DNA from: Stutzerimonas stutzeri
GTDB taxonomy: Bacteria; Pseudomonadota; Gammaproteobacteria; Pseudomonadales; Pseudomonadaceae
Direction of reading: 5' to 3'
DNA: 64,000 bases
NCBI RefSeq assembly: GCF_024448985.1
Contig: NZ_JAMOII010000002.1
Coordinates: 434,001-498,000, forward strand
This document shows, piece by piece, positions 25,473-35,315 of the stretch. A program made the translations under genes and the position numbers. Position 1 is the stretch's first letter, and each line of letters begins with the position of its first letter. The notes below the pieces were generated by a model. The model ran no database searches and had not been told where the DNA came from. It saw nothing but the letters and a program-made list of their open reading frames with translations.

Positions 25473-26000
25473 TCAGCCGAAGAAATACAGCACCACGCAA
25501 AAAGCACCGAAAAGTGCCCAGACCGAGGCAAAGATCAGCGGCGTGCGGAGGGAAAACAACAGCGTTCGCTTGTAGCGATGACCCCCAACGGGGCTGTTGC
25601 CTTCACCGAACAATGCCGACTCCTGGTTCGGCAGCAGGCCCGCATGGCCCTCTAGCTGAAGCAGTTCGGCCTGTTTCTGGTGCCAGCGTTCTATGACATC
25701 GAAGCTGGATTTGATCCCAGGCATCGCGTGGAAAGATGTCAGCAGGCCCAGTCCCGCCAGGATTGCGGGCACGACCAGGCGGAACAGACTGCCCCATTCA
25801 GGATTGGTATTGGCCATTGACGAGGCAAAAGCGATCATCAAGAAAGACTGCGCTGACAGATAGGAGCTGGTTCGCTCGGCCAGTAACGTCGACTCGAAGT
25901 GGATTTCAGAGCGGTAGAACTGCAGGCGCTCTTTGGGCGTATCGAAGACTTCTGCGCCTTGCGTGTCCTGATTTAGCAGCAGTGTTCGGAGGTCGGTCAT
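25473..26000 (-). CDS. Hypothetical membrane protein, three hydrophobic segments
   Basis: A 175-residue protein I do not recognise with confidence. It has a cytoplasmic N-terminus with a helical segment (ERLQFYRSEIHFESTLLAER). Hydrophobic stretches are near SAQSFLMIAFASSMAN, RLVVPAILAGLGLLTSF and, at the C-terminus, TPLIFASVWALFGAFCVVLY. A charged helix (IERWHQKQAELLQLEGHAG) sits between the second and third. No catalytic motif is seen. The start ATG 26000 is used because the upstream extension is Cys/Arg-rich and non-family-like. Its stop touches that of corA. Confidence 0.7.
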   Translation of the reverse strand: MTDLRTLLLNQDTQGAEVFDTPKERLQFYRSEIHFESTLLAERTSSYLSAQSFLMIAFASSMANTNPEWGSLFRLVVPAILAGLGLLTSFHAMPGIKSSFDVIERWHQKQAELLQLEGHAGLLPNQESALFGEGNSPVGGHRYKRTLLFSLRTPLIFASVWALFGAFCVVLYFFG

Positions 26001-26082
26001 AGGCTTACCGGTTCTGGCGACAGGAAATAAACCTGTCGGGTGAGAGGTTACCGGTAGGCCAATACAGCGCGCGCAGGTTCCG

Positions 26083-26565
26083 TCAGTTGCTGTTTGCGAG
26101 CGCCAACAGCGCATCGCCGCTCAGGCGATAAGTCGTCCACTCTTCCTGCGGCCTGGCACCCAGCGATTCGTAAAAGCGAATTGCCGGTTCGTTCCAATCC
26201 AGTACAGCCCATTCGAAACGGCCACAATTTTTTGCTACTGCGAGTTTCGCCAGATGCTGAAGCAGCGCCTTGCCAGCGCCGGTGCCGCGCGCTGCGGGGC
26301 TGACATACAAGTCTTCGAGGTACAACCCGTTACGGCCAAGCCAGGTGGAATAATTGAAAAAAAACACCGCATAGCCTATCGGCTCACCGGCGCGTTCGCA
26401 AATCAATGCTTGGGCTGTGGAGTTCGTCGAGAAGAGGCTGGACTCAATGCCTGCCACATCCGTCTTCACCTCGTGTTCGGCTTTCTCGTAAATCGCAAGC
26501 TCGGTGATGAAGCGCAGGATCAGCGTGGCGTCATTGCGAGTGGCGGGGCGGATGTTCAGAGGCAT
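26083..26565 (-). CDS. GNAT-family N-acetyltransferase (diamine/thialysine acetyltransferase-like)
   Basis: A 160-residue acetyl-CoA-dependent transferase. Motif A, the acetyl-CoA pyrophosphate loop, reads LYVSPAARGTGAGKALLQHL. The following YFEWAVLDWNEPAIRFYESLGA-type segment (here GRFEWAVLDWNEPAIRFY) and the N-terminal FITELAIYEKAEHEV resemble spermidine/spermine and thialysine acetyltransferases, which acetylate small amines. The precise amine is unknown. It is a single gene, bounded by a REP pair upstream. Confidence 0.85.
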   Translation of the reverse strand: MPLNIRPATRNDATLILRFITELAIYEKAEHEVKTDVAGIESSLFSTNSTAQALICERAGEPIGYAVFFFNYSTWLGRNGLYLEDLYVSPAARGTGAGKALLQHLAKLAVAKNCGRFEWAVLDWNEPAIRFYESLGARPQEEWTTYRLSGDALLALANSN

Positions 26566-26591
26566 GTGGAATTCCTGTCTTCCTGATCTGA

Positions 26592-26657
26592 GTAGGAGCG
26601 AGCTTGCTCGCGAAAAGGCCCAGCGGACAGCCCGTTCGCGAGCACGCTCGCTCCTAC
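26592..26657. repeat. Inverted REP pair (REPIN), GTAGGAGCGAGC family
   Basis: Forward unit 26592-26614 (GTAGGAGCGAGCTTGCTCGC type) and reverse unit 26635-26657 (ending GCTCGCTCCTAC) are separated by 20 bp. This is the common Pseudomonas REP and is distinct in sequence from the GTAGGGTGGGC family at 4 and 5 kb. It sits between the GNAT gene start and the argH stop. Confidence 0.9.
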
Positions 26658-26672
26658 GAAAACAGCATGTGC

Positions 26673-28067
26673 TTAGCGCGAGGCGAGCAGGTCCCGCCCG
26701 CGCTGCACCGCTGCTCTCACCTGATTCGGTGCGGTGCCGCCGATATGGTCGCGTGCATTGACCGAGCCCTCGAGGGTCAGCACGGCGAAGACGTCGTCAT
26801 CGATCTGATCGCTGAAGCGACGGAGCTCGTCCAGGCTCATTTCGGCCAGATCCTTGCCGGACTCGACGCCGTACTTCACCGCATGGCCGACGATCTCGTG
26901 GCAGTCGCGGAACGGCAGGCCGCGGCGCACCAGATAGTCGGCAAGATCCGTGGCGGTGGAGAAGCCGCGCAGCGCCGCCTCGCGCATGATCTCGCGCTTC
27001 GGTTTGATCGCCGGGACCATGTCGGCGAAGGCGCGGAGCGAGTCGCGCAGGGTGTCGGCGGCGTCGAACAGCGGTTCCTTGTCTTCCTGATTGTCCTTGT
27101 TGTAGGCCAGCGGCTGGCCCTTCATCAGAACCAGCAGGCCGGCAAGGGCGCCGAATACGCGGCCGGTCTTGCCGCGTACCAACTCGGGCACGTCGGGGTT
27201 CTTCTTCTGCGGCATGATCGAGGAGCCGGTGCAGAAGCGGTCGGGCAGGTCGATGAACTGGAATTGCGCGCTGGTCCAGAGCACCAGCTCTTCGGAGAAA
27301 CGCGACAGGTGCATCATGGCCACCGAGGCGGCGGCACAGAATTCGATAGCGAAGTCACGGTCCGAGACGCCGTCCAGAGAATTGCCGGAGATCGCTTCGA
27401 AGCCCAGCAGCTGGCAGGTGATCTCCCGCTGGATCGGGTAAGTGGTGCCGGCCAGCGCCGCCGAGCCCAGCGGCATGCGGTTGGTGCGCTTGCGGCAGTC
27501 GACCAGGCGCTCGTAGTCGCGCGAGAGCATTTCGAACCAGGCCAGCAAATGATGGCCGAAGGTCACTGGTTGCGCGGTCTGCAAATGAGTGAAGCCTGGC
27601 ATGATGGTGTCCGCTTCGGCTTCCGCCAGACCCAGCAGGCCGTGCTGAAGGCGGGTGATTTCGGCGAGGATGGTGTCGATCTCGTCGCGGAGCCACAGGC
27701 GGATGTCGGTAGCGACCTGGTCGTTGCGCGAGCGACCGGTATGCAGCTTCTTGCCGGTAACGCCGATGCGGTCGGTCAGACGCGCCTCGATGTTCATGTG
27801 CACGTCTTCCAGGTCGACGCGCCAGTCGAAAGTGCCGGCTTCGATCTCGGCCTGGATGTCTTTCAGGTTGGCGATGATCTGGTCACGCTCATTGGCGCTC
27901 AGCACGCCGGCTTTTTCCAGCATGGTCGCGTGGGCAATGGAGCCCATGATGTCGTGGCGATAGAGGCGCTTGTCGAACTCGACGGAGGCGGTGAATCGGG
28001 CGACGAAGGCGTCGACGGGCTCGCTGAAGCGGCCGCCCCAGGACTGGTTGGTCTTGTCGGTGCTCAT
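26673..28067 (-). CDS. argH: Argininosuccinate lyase
   Basis: A 464-residue tetrameric enzyme of the fumarase/aspartase superfamily that cleaves argininosuccinate to arginine and fumarate. The superfamily signature with the catalytic Ser loop reads [20 protein letters not shown], and [13 protein letters not shown] and [11 protein letters not shown]-type segments (here [15 protein letters not shown]) are present. The start [14 protein letters not shown] is the family N-terminus. The longer frame upstream is discarded. It ends 15 bp beyond a REP pair. In P. aeruginosa it directly neighbours algZ. Here a chemoreceptor gene lies between. Confidence 0.96.
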   Translation of the reverse strand: MSTDKTNQSWGGRFSEPVDAFVARFTASVEFDKRLYRHDIMGSIAHATMLEKAGVLSANERDQIIANLKDIQAEIEAGTFDWRVDLEDVHMNIEARLTDRIGVTGKKLHTGRSRNDQVATDIRLWLRDEIDTILAEITRLQHGLLGLAEAEADTIMPGFTHLQTAQPVTFGHHLLAWFEMLSRDYERLVDCRKRTNRMPLGSAALAGTTYPIQREITCQLLGFEAISGNSLDGVSDRDFAIEFCAAASVAMMHLSRFSEELVLWTSAQFQFIDLPDRFCTGSSIMPQKKNPDVPELVRGKTGRVFGALAGLLVLMKGQPLAYNKDNQEDKEPLFDAADTLRDSLRAFADMVPAIKPKREIMREAALRGFSTATDLADYLVRRGLPFRDCHEIVGHAVKYGVESGKDLAEMSLDELRRFSDQIDDDVFAVLTLEGSVNARDHIGGTAPNQVRAAVQRGRDLLASR

Positions 28068-28218
28068 GAAATGCGCTCGCTGAAATCGGATGCTGGAAAA
28101 AACGCGGATGATAACAGGGTTGGCCGGCGCCTCATCGCGTGCGCCGCTCACGCCACGACAACCGCTGCGGGAAGGGGCACCCGAAGCTCCTTCAGGTGAT
28201 TGCCCCGTCTGGTGCGAA

Positions 28219-30150
28219 TCAGGCTCTGAATTGACCCAGGCTGGCTTCGAGCCGCTGCGCCAGATTACCCAACGTTCGGCCACTGGCCGCAGTGGCAGTG
28301 ACGGCTTCGGCGGATCGCTCGGCTTCGGTCATGATCACCTGCACGCGCTCGCGCACATCCGCCGCGGTGTCGGCTTGTCGTTCGGCACCCTGGGTCGCCT
28401 TTTCCATGGCGTCATGCACCTGTGCCACGGCGCGCTGCAGTGCCTGTTGCAATTGACGGCTGGTGGTAAGCGAGGCCAGGCCGCTGTCGGCCTGCTTGCC
28501 AGTCTTGCTGATTGCCGAGACGGCGTCGTGGGCGCCTCGTTGCAAGCTTTCGATATGCGCGCGGATATCTCCGGTGGATTGCTGGGTCTTGCTGGCGAGC
28601 GCGCGTACTTCGTCGGCGACGACGGCAAAGCCACGCCCGCTCTCGCCAGCGCGGGCCGCTTCGATGGCGGCGTTCAGCGCGAGCAGGTTGGTCTGCTCGG
28701 CAATGCCCTGAATAACCGTCAGTACAATTTCGATTTGCTCGCTCTGTTTGGCCAGTTTCTCGATCACATCGGTGCTGCCCCGTACGCCTTCACCGAGCGC
28801 TTCGATGGTTTTGCCGACTTGATCCGAAATCGCCTCGTTGTCGAGCGCCGCCTTGCGGATCGAGGCGACCTGCTCCATGGCTTCCTGCATCGCCTGGCTT
28901 TCTTGCTGGGCGCGGCTGGTCATTTCCGCAAGCGCTTCCAGGCTGCCGGCGACCTCGTCGCGCTGGCGTCCGGCCGCTGCCGCCGCGGCATTGCTGCGGC
29001 TACCCAATGCGTCGATTTCAGTGCCGGTCTGAACGGCGATAGCGCGAGCTTCCTGGACAATCGGCTGGAGCTTGGCCAGGAACAGGTTGACCGCGTCGGC
29101 CATATCACCCACTTCGTCCGCGCTGTGAATCTCCACGCGCTGGGTGAGATCGCCGTGGCCGTCCGACAGCCCTCGTAGCGCCGCCACCAGTAAGCTGAGG
29201 CGACGCAATACCTGACGGCCCAGCACCAGCGTGATGGCGATCAGCAGTAGCGCGCCGGTCACCGCCAGGCCGAGGCTGATTTTCCACAGCAGCGTGGTCG
29301 CCGAGCGTTCCACGGTCTTCTGGCTGTTCACGTCAATGGTTTCTGCCACGTTGGCGGCGGCAGCCAGGCGCGCCGCCAGCACCTTGGTGCTCTCGGTTGC
29401 GGTGGCGGCGAGGCCTGTTTCGACCATGCTCGAGGTTTCCGCGATCAGCGTCTGGAAGCGATTGTCGAAAGCGGCGAGCTCGGTGTTAACGGCCGAAGTG
29501 GACAATCCAAGCATGACCTGGCCGATTTCAGCGCCCTTGGGGTTGATGGAGGTCTTGGCGAGATACAGCGACGGATCGTTCTCGGCTGCGGAGAGAATCT
29601 TTTCGAAGGCGGTTCGGCCAGTGCCTTTGTCCAGCAGCGTCTTGACCCTCGGGTCGTTGCGATTCAGATGACGGGTGAGCTGTTTGCCAGCCGCGTCGAA
29701 ATAGACGACGAAAACGACGGCTGGGTTTTGGTGGGCCATCCTGACGAATTCAGTCAGAGCGGGTGTGTCGTTGTCCCAGATGGCCGAGGGCGCAACGCCG
29801 GCCAGCAGGATGGCCAAATCGTCACCCGATTGCTTGAGGTGGCGCTCCAGGACGTTCTGCAGCTGCATCTGTTCATCGGTGAGCCGTTGCGTTAGTCCCT
29901 GCGCTAGATCGTCTTTCATACGCTCAGACAGCTTGAGCAATCCGCTGCGCACTTCAACGTCTGCGGACTGAAGTTCGCCCAGCAGCTGCGCTGCGTCCTC
30001 GCTCAGGTTCTTGCGTATCTCCTGCTCGAGTGCCCCGATGGTGCCGTGTGTCAATGCAAGGGCGACCACGACCTGAACCACGACGGCGGCAAACAGCGTA
30101 AGGAAAACCGGCCGCAGCAAGCGGCTACGCAACGAGGAGAACAGCAACAT
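28219..30150 (-). CDS. Methyl-accepting chemotaxis protein
   Basis: A 643-residue inner-membrane chemoreceptor. TM1 is near residues 15-33 ([17 protein letters not shown]), then a periplasmic or extracellular ligand region of about 250 residues rich in helices. TM2 ([20 protein letters not shown]) lies near 290-310, followed by a HAMP domain with [18 protein letters not shown]. The signalling tip reads [18 protein letters not shown], then [17 protein letters not shown], which binds CheA and CheW. The ligand is unknown. The gene has its own FliA-type promoter and is not part of a chemotaxis operon. Confidence 0.93.
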   Translation of the reverse strand: MLLFSSLRSRLLRPVFLTLFAAVVVQVVVALALTHGTIGALEQEIRKNLSEDAAQLLGELQSADVEVRSGLLKLSERMKDDLAQGLTQRLTDEQMQLQNVLERHLKQSGDDLAILLAGVAPSAIWDNDTPALTEFVRMAHQNPAVVFVVYFDAAGKQLTRHLNRNDPRVKTLLDKGTGRTAFEKILSAAENDPSLYLAKTSINPKGAEIGQVMLGLSTSAVNTELAAFDNRFQTLIAETSSMVETGLAATATESTKVLAARLAAAANVAETIDVNSQKTVERSATTLLWKISLGLAVTGALLLIAITLVLGRQVLRRLSLLVAALRGLSDGHGDLTQRVEIHSADEVGDMADAVNLFLAKLQPIVQEARAIAVQTGTEIDALGSRSNAAAAAAGRQRDEVAGSLEALAEMTSRAQQESQAMQEAMEQVASIRKAALDNEAISDQVGKTIEALGEGVRGSTDVIEKLAKQSEQIEIVLTVIQGIAEQTNLLALNAAIEAARAGESGRGFAVVADEVRALASKTQQSTGDIRAHIESLQRGAHDAVSAISKTGKQADSGLASLTTSRQLQQALQRAVAQVHDAMEKATQGAERQADTAADVRERVQVIMTEAERSAEAVTATAASGRTLGNLAQRLEASLGQFRA

Positions 30151-30221
30151 GGCTCAGGCCTCCTGCCGCATCGGGCAGTCAGTGTGATTAAGCGTTTTGA
30201 TATTGTTGTGCCACGATTCCG

Positions 30222-30248
30222 TTATCGGCACCTTAGCCCAACTTTTTA
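30222..30248 (-). promoter_or_regulatory. FliA (sigma-28) promoter of the chemoreceptor gene
   Basis: On the minus strand TAAA (30248-30245), 15 bp, then GCCGATAA (30229-30222) matches the flagellar sigma consensus TAAA-N15-GCCGATAA exactly. It lies about 72 bp upstream of the start codon. Confidence 0.85.
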
Positions 30249-30408
30249 ATTTTTGCCGACGACCGTTTTCTCGATGTCACGCACGTTACGAAGGCGTGTC
30301 ACGCACCTGTTCGTAGTGCGTCGCATAAACTATGCCGCCGTAGGTGCGGTGGCGCCGGCTGCGTTCCCGCTCTGCTCATTGCATCCCGACCGCGCGGAAA
30401 ATCGATCC

Positions 30409-31491
30409 ATGCAGATAAAAAGGCCTGACCGGCCACGCTCCGCCGACCCGGTCGACGATTTCTTCGTGCCAGAACTGTGCCAGCCGGAAGCGCTGCTCGG
30501 TCTGGTTCTGCTCGCTGAACTGCTGGTGCTGGTGTTCGTCCTCGCCGAGCCGATGCAGCCTGGCTTCAATTGGATGCGTCTGGCGCTGACCTCGTTGTTC
30601 GTGCAATGGGTGATGCTGCTTTCGGCCGGCTTGACCTGCCAGCTCCGGCCATTGCTGGCACGACTGTCGCCTTGGGCGGCAGGGCTCGCCTGTTGCGTGA
30701 TGGTGGTCGGGCTGACGCTGGCCTGCACCGCCGTGGCGGATATCTACCAGCTAGGCGGACCGCTGACGCGCGCCGGCGAGGTCAATCTGTACCTGCGGCA
30801 TGCCCTGATCAGCCTGATCATGTCGGGGCTGCTGCTGCGCTATTTCTATCTGCAAAGCCAGTGGCGGCGGCAGGAGCAGGCCGAGCTCAAGGCGCGCATC
30901 GAGTCGCTGCAGGCGCGCATCCGTCCGCATTTTCTGTTCAACAGCCTGAACAGTATTGCCAGCCTGGTGGCGACCGATCCGGGCAAGGCCGAGCAGGCTG
31001 TGCTGGATTTGTCCGACCTGTTCCGCGCCAGTCTGGCGCGTCCCGGCACGCTGGTGCCATGGCGTGACGAACTGGAACTGTCGCGCCGCTACCTATCGAT
31101 CGAACACTACAGGCTTGGCGATAGGCTGCAGGTCGAGTGGCAGGTGGACGGTGTCCCGGATGACGTGCTCATCCCGCAGCTAACGCTGCAGCCGCTGCTG
31201 GAAAATGCGCTGATCCATGGCATCCAGCCCCGCATCGACGGCGGTATGGTCAGCGTGACGGCAAATTATGTTGACGGCATGTTTCATTTGGAAGTCAGTA
31301 ACCCGTTCGATGACAGCGCTCAAACGCAGCCATCACGGGGCACGCAGCAGGCTCTGCACAATATAGACGCACGACTAACGGCACTTTTCGGTCCCGCAGC
31401 GAGTCTCAGCGTGAAGCGGTATAACGCCCGTTACTACACCTGTCTACGCTATCCATGTGCGACACAAAAGCAGGAAGCCAGATCCATATGA
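30409..31491 (+). CDS. algZ: Sensor kinase AlgZ/FimS (LytS-type histidine kinase)
   Basis: A 360-residue inner-membrane sensor. Four hydrophobic helices fall in residues 28-140 (GLVLLAELLVLVFVLAEP; LAGLACC-type; LISLIMSGLLLRY). The phospho-acceptor site is ARIRPHFLFNSLNSIASL with H174, and the HATPase_c region begins LQPLLENALIHGI. The family lacks a classical G2 ATP-binding box. AlgZ phosphorylates AlgR to control type IV pilus function and alginate. ATG 30409 (MQIKRPDRPR) gives the P. aeruginosa-like length. The gene overlaps algR by 4 bp, showing coupled translation. Confidence 0.93.
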   Translation: MQIKRPDRPRSADPVDDFFVPELCQPEALLGLVLLAELLVLVFVLAEPMQPGFNWMRLALTSLFVQWVMLLSAGLTCQLRPLLARLSPWAAGLACCVMVVGLTLACTAVADIYQLGGPLTRAGEVNLYLRHALISLIMSGLLLRYFYLQSQWRRQEQAELKARIESLQARIRPHFLFNSLNSIASLVATDPGKAEQAVLDLSDLFRASLARPGTLVPWRDELELSRRYLSIEHYRLGDRLQVEWQVDGVPDDVLIPQLTLQPLLENALIHGIQPRIDGGMVSVTANYVDGMFHLEVSNPFDDSAQTQPSRGTQQALHNIDARLTALFGPAASLSVKRYNARYYTCLRYPCATQKQEARSI

Positions 31492-32234
31492 ATGTTCTGA
31501 TTGTCGATGACGAACCTCTAGCCCGCGAGCGCCTCAGCCGACTGGTAGGTGATCTTGACGGTTATCGTGTACTGGAACCTTCCGCCGCCAATGGCGAGGA
31601 AGCGTTGTCCCTGATTGAGGAGCTGCGTCCTGATGTCGTGTTACTGGATATCCGTATGCCAGGCCTCGATGGACTTCAGGTCGCAGCCAAACTGTGCGAG
31701 CGCGATGCGCCCCCTGCCGTGATTTTCTGCACGGCCCATGATGAATTTGCGTTGGATGCGTTCCAGGTCAGCGCGGTCGGCTACCTGGTCAAACCCGTGC
31801 GCCCTGAGCATCTTGCCGAGGCGCTGAAAAAGGCCGAGCGACCAAACCGGGTCCAGCTCGCCGCACTTACACGACCCGCTGCGATCTCCGGCGCCGGGCC
31901 GCGCAGCCACATCAGCGCCCGTACTCGAAAGGGTATCGAGCTGATTCCGCTGCCTCGGGTAATTTACTTCATCGCCGACCACAAGTACGTCACCCTGCGC
32001 CACGAAGGCGGCGAGGTGTTGCTGGACGAACCGCTCAAGGCACTGGAAGACGAATTCGGCGACCGCTTCGTGCGTATCCATCGCAACGCGCTGGTATACC
32101 GCGACCGCATCGAGCGTCTGCAGCGCACCCCGCTTGGCCATTTTCAGTTGTTTCTCAAGGGCCTCGAAGGCGAACCACTGACGGTCAGCCGGCGGCATGT
32201 TGCGGGGGTTCGCAAGTTGATGAGCACGCTGTAA
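31488..32234 (+). CDS. algR: Response regulator AlgR (LytTR family)
   Basis: A 248-residue response regulator. The receiver domain has acidic residues in MNVLIVDDEP, the phosphorylation site D54 in VVLLDIRMPG, and K in YLVKPVRPEH. The C-terminal LytTR DNA-binding domain starts at about 140 with ARTRKGIELIPLPRVIYF and contains HRNALV and VSRRHVAGVR. It regulates twitching motility, alginate and other genes with AlgZ. The ATG is shared with the algZ stop (ATATGA overlap). It is followed by a degenerate repeat-rich gap, then the hem operon. Confidence 0.95.
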   Translation: MNVLIVDDEPLARERLSRLVGDLDGYRVLEPSAANGEEALSLIEELRPDVVLLDIRMPGLDGLQVAAKLCERDAPPAVIFCTAHDEFALDAFQVSAVGYLVKPVRPEHLAEALKKAERPNRVQLAALTRPAAISGAGPRSHISARTRKGIELIPLPRVIYFIADHKYVTLRHEGGEVLLDEPLKALEDEFGDRFVRIHRNALVYRDRIERLQRTPLGHFQLFLKGLEGEPLTVSRRHVAGVRKLMSTL

Positions 32235-32330
32235 GCGCGAGTTGCAAGCATGCCTGGCGGGTTCCACGTACTTGCCTCTAGTTGAGGCTTGCAGCTCCAA
32301 GTCTTGCCGCTTCTTGACCCCAGCCAACCC
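32235..32330. repeat. Degenerate period-7-like repeat after algR
   Basis: Stretches such as GAGTTGCAAGCATGCC, GAGGCTTGCAGCTCC and AAGTCTTGCCGCTTCTTG resemble decayed copies of the TTCCAGC/GCTTGCA repeat family. No gene is present. Confidence 0.35.
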
Positions 32331-32387
32331 AGCGACTGCGCTGGCCCTGTTATCATCCGCGGCTATTCACTGGTTCTGGATTAGCCC

Positions 32388-33326
32388 ATGTCTCGCGAAA
32401 TTCGCATCGCCACCCGCAAGAGTGCTCTGGCCTTGTGGCAGGCCGAATACGTCAAGGCGCGCCTTGAAGCCGCTCATCCCGAGGTGTCCGTCAGCCTCGT
32501 TCCGATGGTCAGCCGCGGTGACAAACTGCTCGACGCGCCGCTGGCGAAAATTGGCGGCAAGGGCTTGTTCGTCAAGGAACTTGAAACGGCGTTGATGGAG
32601 AACGAGGCGGATATCGCCGTGCACTCCATGAAGGACGTGCCGATGGAATTTCCTGAGGGGCTCGGTCTGTACTGCATCTGCGAGCGCGAAGATCCGCGTG
32701 ATGCATTCGTCTCCAATCACTACGAGAATTTTGACGCGTTGCCGTCCGGAGCGATCGTCGGAACCTCCAGCCTGCGACGGCAGGCGCAACTGCTGGCGCG
32801 GCGCCCGGATCTGAAAATCCAGTTCTTGCGCGGCAACGTCAATACCCGTCTGGCCAAGCTCGATGCCGGCGAGTACGACGCCATTATCCTTGCCGCCGCC
32901 GGGCTCATCCGCCTCGGCTTCGGTGAGCGTATCCGTTCCAGCATCAGTGTCGAAGACAGCCTGCCGGCCGGCGGCCAGGGGGCGGTCGGCATCGAGTGCC
33001 GGACCGGCGACACTGAGCTGCACCAGCTGCTGCAATGCATGAACGACCCGCAGACGGCGGTCAGGGTCAGCGCCGAACGCGCCTTGAATCGTCATCTGAA
33101 CGGTGGCTGTCAGGTGCCGATCGCCTGCTATGCGGTACTCGAAGACGATCAGCTGTGGTTGCGCGGCCTGGTTGGGCAGCCGGACGGTACGCTGCTGCTG
33201 CGCGCCGAAGACCGCGCGCCCGCTGCGGATGCGGAAGCTCTGGGCGTACGGGTCGCCGAGGCGCTACTGGGGCAGGGCGCGGAGAAGATCCTGCAAGACG
33301 TTTACGGTGAGGCCGGCAAGGCGTGA
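32388..33326 (+). CDS. hemC: Hydroxymethylbilane synthase (porphobilinogen deaminase)
   Basis: A 312-residue enzyme that joins four porphobilinogens on a dipyrromethane cofactor, the third step of tetrapyrrole synthesis. The cofactor-binding Cys is C241 in [10 protein letters not shown]. Other hallmarks are [13 protein letters not shown] at the start, VHSMKDVPM with the catalytic Asp, and [12 protein letters not shown]. It overlaps hemD by 4 bases (GTGA) and begins the operon hemC-hemD-hemX-hemY, located after algR as in P. aeruginosa. Confidence 0.97.
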   Translation: MSREIRIATRKSALALWQAEYVKARLEAAHPEVSVSLVPMVSRGDKLLDAPLAKIGGKGLFVKELETALMENEADIAVHSMKDVPMEFPEGLGLYCICEREDPRDAFVSNHYENFDALPSGAIVGTSSLRRQAQLLARRPDLKIQFLRGNVNTRLAKLDAGEYDAIILAAAGLIRLGFGERIRSSISVEDSLPAGGQGAVGIECRTGDTELHQLLQCMNDPQTAVRVSAERALNRHLNGGCQVPIACYAVLEDDQLWLRGLVGQPDGTLLLRAEDRAPAADAEALGVRVAEALLGQGAEKILQDVYGEAGKA

Positions 33327-34093
33327 CCGGTTGGCGTCTGCTGCTGACCCGTCCCGCTGAAGAGTGCGTCGCCCTGGCGGCTGCGCTGTCCGAGCTGGAT
33401 ATTCACAGTTCCAGCGTGCCGCTGCTCGCCATCGAGCCGCTGGTAGAAACAGCCGAGCAGCGCGCGACGATGCTCGAACTGGACCGTTATTGCGCTGTGG
33501 TGGTGGTGAGCAAACCGGCCGCGCGGCTGAGTCTGGAACTGCTCGAGCGTTACCGGCCAAAACCGCCGCTCGGCCAGGTCTGGTTCAGCGTCGGCGCCGC
33601 CACAGGGGCCATCCTGGAAGGTTTCGGCCTGGATGTCGGCTGGCCCAGTGCGGGCGACGACAGCGAAGCATTGCTGGCGCTGCCACGCCTGAACGAGGCG
33701 CTCAATGTGGCAGACCCCAGGGTGCTGATATTGCGCGGCGAAGGCGGTCGTGAGCATATTGCTGAAACGCTTCGCCGCCGAGGCGTGCAGGTTGATCGCC
33801 TGGAGTTGTACCGGCGTTATCTGCCCGACTACCCGCCTGGCACGCTGATCGAAACCATTCGTTCGGAACGGCTGAATGCCGTGGTGGTCAGCAGTGGGCA
33901 GGGTTTGCTGTCACTGCACGAGCTGGCGGGCGCCGACTGGCCTGCGCTGCGTGAACTACCCTTGTTCGTACCGAGCCCCCGTGTGGCCGAGATGGCTGCG
34001 ACGCTGGGCACAAAAACAATAGTGGACTGCCGCGGTGCCGGAACCGCGGCTTTGCTGGCGGCGCTACGGGAAACTCCCCAGCCCGCCTCCTGA
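33323..34093 (+). CDS. hemD: Uroporphyrinogen-III synthase
   Basis: A 256-residue enzyme that cyclises hydroxymethylbilane with inversion of ring D. The family is poorly conserved, but the opening [13 protein letters not shown], the hinge-domain segments and [15 protein letters not shown] (usually FTSSNAV/ FTSGEGL) are recognisable. It uses a GTG start overlapping the hemC stop, so translation is probably coupled. The hemX GTG follows 16 bp after its stop. Confidence 0.93.
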   Translation: MTGWRLLLTRPAEECVALAAALSELDIHSSSVPLLAIEPLVETAEQRATMLELDRYCAVVVVSKPAARLSLELLERYRPKPPLGQVWFSVGAATGAILEGFGLDVGWPSAGDDSEALLALPRLNEALNVADPRVLILRGEGGREHIAETLRRRGVQVDRLELYRRYLPDYPPGTLIETIRSERLNAVVVSSGQGLLSLHELAGADWPALRELPLFVPSPRVAEMAATLGTKTIVDCRGAGTAALLAALRETPQPAS

Positions 34094-34109
34094 TGCAAAG
34101 GATGGAAAC

Positions 34110-35315
34110 GTGAGCGAAGTAGACTCCGACAAGGCAGCGCAGCAACCCAAGGGCAACGATCCCGTCATCCCCACTAAAGACGTTCCGCCGAAGAAGCCGG
34201 TAGCCGGCTCGACGCCAGACGACGGTCGAGGCCGTGGTCTGGCGGGTCTCGCACTGGTGATCGGCCTGGCCGGTCTGGCTGCGGGAGGCTACAGCGTTTG
34301 GCAGACCCAGCAACTGGCCGAACAGGAGCGCCAGCAGCTCGATGCCGCGCAGGCGACGCGGGAGCAGGCACGTCAATTGGACGCGCGCAGTCAGCAGCTT
34401 GCCAGCCGTCTCGGGCGGCTGGAGCAACTGCCTTCGGCGGAGCAACTGGAGGATCGACGTCGTCTGCTTTCGGAGCTGCAAAGCGATCAGCAACGGCTCT
34501 CGGGACGAGTAGAGCAGGTACTGGGCGCGAGCCGTGAGCAGTGGCGATTGGCCGAGGCCGAGCATCTGCTGCGCATGGCGATGCTGCGTCTGTCGGCCAT
34601 GCAGGACGTGCAGAGCGCCGAGTCGCTGATCGCCGAAGCCGATCTGATCCTGCGCAAGCAGGACGATCCAGGCGCGTACGGCACGCGGCAGAAACTGCTG
34701 GAAGGCCTCGAGGCGTTGCGCAGCTTGCCCGATCTGGATCGGACCGGCCTGTTCCTGCAGCTGGGCGCGCTGCGTGGCCAAGCCAACCAGCTCAACGGTC
34801 TGGCTCCAGAGTTCGAAAACGGCCCAGATCAGCCACAGATGCAGGGTGAAAGCCGCTGGCGGCAATGGTTGGACGAGCTGACGCGTTACGTGCGGATCGA
34901 CTTCAATGCCGGCACCGACGTTAAACCGCTGCTGGCCGGCCAGAGCCTGGCGCAGGTGCGACTGGCGCTTTCACTGGCCATCGAGCAAGCGCAGTGGGCG
35001 GTGCTCAATGGCAACCAGCAGGTTTATCGGCAATCGCTGGAGCAAGCCGCCCGGCTGATCGAGGATCACTTCAGCGAAGAGAATGGCCAGAGCCGTGGTC
35101 TGCGCGATCGTATTGGGGAGCTTGCGAAACGGCAGGTCTCGGTCACGCTGCCGGACCTGACGCCCGCGTTGCAGGCGATGCAGTCCTACGTGCAAACGCG
35201 CGAGTCTGCCGATAGCAACGAGCCGAACGATAACGCTGAGCGCGGCGCGCCGGCCAGCGAGGCCGAGCAGCCGGCCGACGCCGAACAGGCGGTCGAAGGG
35301 GATCTGCGCACATGA
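34110..35315 (+). CDS. hemX: HemX (putative uroporphyrinogen-III C-methyltransferase-like membrane protein)
   Basis: A 401-residue inner-membrane protein. One transmembrane helix lies at about 43-63 (LAGLALVIGLAGLAAGGYSV) after a charged N-terminus. A long coiled coil follows (QLAEQERQQLDAAQATREQA and beyond), then a helical domain (AEHLLRMAMLRLSAMQDVQS). Despite the historic annotation there is no SAM-binding methyltransferase motif. Its exact part in heme synthesis is not known. The start is a GTG at 34110 giving MSEVDSDK. The end overlaps hemY by 4 bp. The tail is Glu/Ala-rich. Confidence 0.9.
   Translation: MSEVDSDKAAQQPKGNDPVIPTKDVPPKKPVAGSTPDDGRGRGLAGLALVIGLAGLAAGGYSVWQTQQLAEQERQQLDAAQATREQARQLDARSQQLASRLGRLEQLPSAEQLEDRRRLLSELQSDQQRLSGRVEQVLGASREQWRLAEAEHLLRMAMLRLSAMQDVQSAESLIAEADLILRKQDDPGAYGTRQKLLEGLEALRSLPDLDRTGLFLQLGALRGQANQLNGLAPEFENGPDQPQMQGESRWRQWLDELTRYVRIDFNAGTDVKPLLAGQSLAQVRLALSLAIEQAQWAVLNGNQQVYRQSLEQAARLIEDHFSEENGQSRGLRDRIGELAKRQVSVTLPDLTPALQAMQSYVQTRESADSNEPNDNAERGAPASEAEQPADAEQAVEGDLRT

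Noticed and set aside
26604-28199. 531-codon open frame opposite argH
   Set aside because: Antisense shadow of argH; begins inside a REP element.
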